Source: Actinomycetota bacterium (lineage in GTDB: Bacteria; Actinomycetota; Acidimicrobiia; Acidimicrobiales; Ilumatobacteraceae). From it: a DNA stretch of 63,152 nt. The notes beneath the pieces are model-generated. The model was not told where the DNA came from, ran no database searches, and saw only the letters and a list, made by a program, of their open reading frames with translations. The DNA lies in contig WLDE01000003.1 of NCBI GenBank assembly GCA_009704985.1, forward strand, positions 1 to 63,152, in the 5' to 3' direction. A program made the position numbers and the translations under genes. How positions within the stretch are numbered: the first letter of the stretch is position 1; each line of letters opens with the position of its first letter. Shown in pieces: positions 62,553 to 63,152 of the stretch.

Positions 62553-63152
62553 ATGACGGCGGTGACGATCCTGCTCGACACGGACCCTGACCGGGCTCCC
62601 GGAACGGCGATGGCGCCGGCCGAGTTCGCACGACGCTTCGGCGCCCGGCTCGTGACCGAGCGACGGCTGGCGCGACGCCCGCTGTGGGTGGTGGCCACGC
62701 GCAGCTCGGGCGAGATGACGATCCGCGACCTGCGCGACGCCGAGGCGGGCCTGCTCCCGCTCGACGCGGCGACGGTGCTCACCCTGGCGTCGCTGTACGG
62801 CATCCCGGTGCGCGAGGTGCTCGGCACCACGCGGCGCGGCCTCGCGATCGGCGACGGCGTCGTGTCGCTCACCGGCGTGAGCGTGCCGTTCCGCGCGGGT
62901 GACGCGGCGTCGCTCGTCGAGGCCTTCTTCCGGCTGATCCGCACGGTCCGGGCCGTCGACGACGACCGGGCGGCCGTGGCGGCACGCGCCGGGGACCTCG
63001 AGCACCTCGCCGACCATCTCCATGCGGCATCGGCGGCATCGGCGGCATCGGCGGCCGGCACCGAGCGCGGCTCGGCCGCGTCCGGATCCACCGGCGACAC
63101 CACCGCGAGCCGGGACGACGTGCTGCGTCGGGTGGTCGCGCTGGCCGAGCTC
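62553..63152 (+). CDS. Putative helix-turn-helix protein, 3' end outside the window
   Basis: The frame from the ATG at 62553 is open to the end of the window (200 residues). LVTERRLARRPLWVVATRSS and GEMTIRDLRDAEAGLLPLDA followed by ATVLTLASLYGIPVREVLGT look like a Cro/XRE-type helix-turn-helix with a long loop. Near residue 160 is an Ala-Ala-Ser repeat from three 9-bp copies (63024-63050), then a Ser/Thr/Gly linker and SRDDVLRRVVALAEL. No ribosome binding site or -10 is clear at the start. The assignment rests on the helix-turn-helix pattern only. Confidence 0.55.
   Translation, partial: MTAVTILLDTDPDRAPGTAMAPAEFARRFGARLVTERRLARRPLWVVATRSSGEMTIRDLRDAEAGLLPLDAATVLTLASLYGIPVREVLGTTRRGLAIGDGVVSLTGVSVPFRAGDAASLVEAFFRLIRTVRAVDDDRAAVAARAGDLEHLADHLHAASAASAASAAGTERGSAASGSTGDTTASRDDVLRRVVALAEL
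63024..63050 (+). repeat. 9-bp coding repeat GCGGCATCG x3
   Basis: Three exact in-frame copies encoding Ala-Ala-Ser in the putative helix-turn-helix gene. Confidence 0.85.

Overview
The window is very GC-rich, densely packed bacterial DNA that looks like an actinobacterium of the class Acidimicrobiia (Ilumatobacter-like). Pointers are a WhiB regulator, a PafB/PafC pair, a CofC enzyme of F420 biosynthesis, a mycothiol-type DinB-fold protein, a HupB-type lysine/alanine-rich tail, and many acyl-CoA, P450 and branched-chain-type ABC transport genes. The genus is inferred from gene content only. About 60 protein genes are supported. I saw no rRNA, tRNA, CRISPR array, transposase or phage gene. Both ends cut genes.

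Layout. 0-12 kb: a truncated cysteine-synthase-family remnant, a flavin amine oxidase, an orphan CoxL-type molybdenum hydroxylase subunit flanked by inverted 19-bp repeat arrays, an rnhB / amine oxidase / CinA-like operon, selD, a thioesterase, a MOSC protein, an FMN reductase and a zinc alcohol dehydrogenase. 11-20 kb: secernin and an unknown 433-aa protein behind a 10-codon leader ORF, cofC with a PIG-L deacetylase, a mycothiol-type protein, a broken HU (hupB) gene followed by a free-standing AAPAKK-repeat tail, HIT and CMD proteins, PIN-PhoH and whiB. 20-30 kb: dnaQ-like exonuclease against pafBC, a B12-binding mutase subunit with a P450, a Tat lipoprotein phosphatase (PhoD), an SDR, an MMPL C-terminal fragment and a NarL-type two-component pair. 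29-34 kb: acyl-CoA dehydrogenase, pgi, 6-phosphogluconolactonase, hydrolase. 34-40 kb: first branched-chain-type ABC transporter with a fused LivH-LivM permease. 40-50 kb: an isobutyryl-CoA-mutase-like large subunit, an APH-type kinase, nitroreductase / serine hydrolase / RarD, a lipid-transfer thiolase with its DUF35 partner, NUDIX. 50-63 kb: a TetR / crotonase / P450 / crotonase / acyl-CoA ligase operon, a second ABC transporter and a second acyl-CoA dehydrogenase.

How it fits together. Two substrate-binding-protein-dependent transporters, acyl-CoA activation, two dehydrogenases, crotonases, a thiolase with DUF35, P450s and a two-gene B12 mutase suggest uptake and breakdown of branched or ring-containing carboxylic acids. 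A 15-bp site shared by the first binding-protein gene and the acyl-CoA ligase may couple the two ends of this region through the TetR gene; this is inference.

Gene-expression style is the most striking general property. At least 21 starts have an A----T (often TANNNT) hexamer ending only 6-9 nt before the start codon, the pattern of leaderless transcription. One such element is shared by two divergent genes in a 21-bp spacer. Many intergenic gaps carry short tandem repeats that copy the stop codon or one arm of a terminator hairpin.
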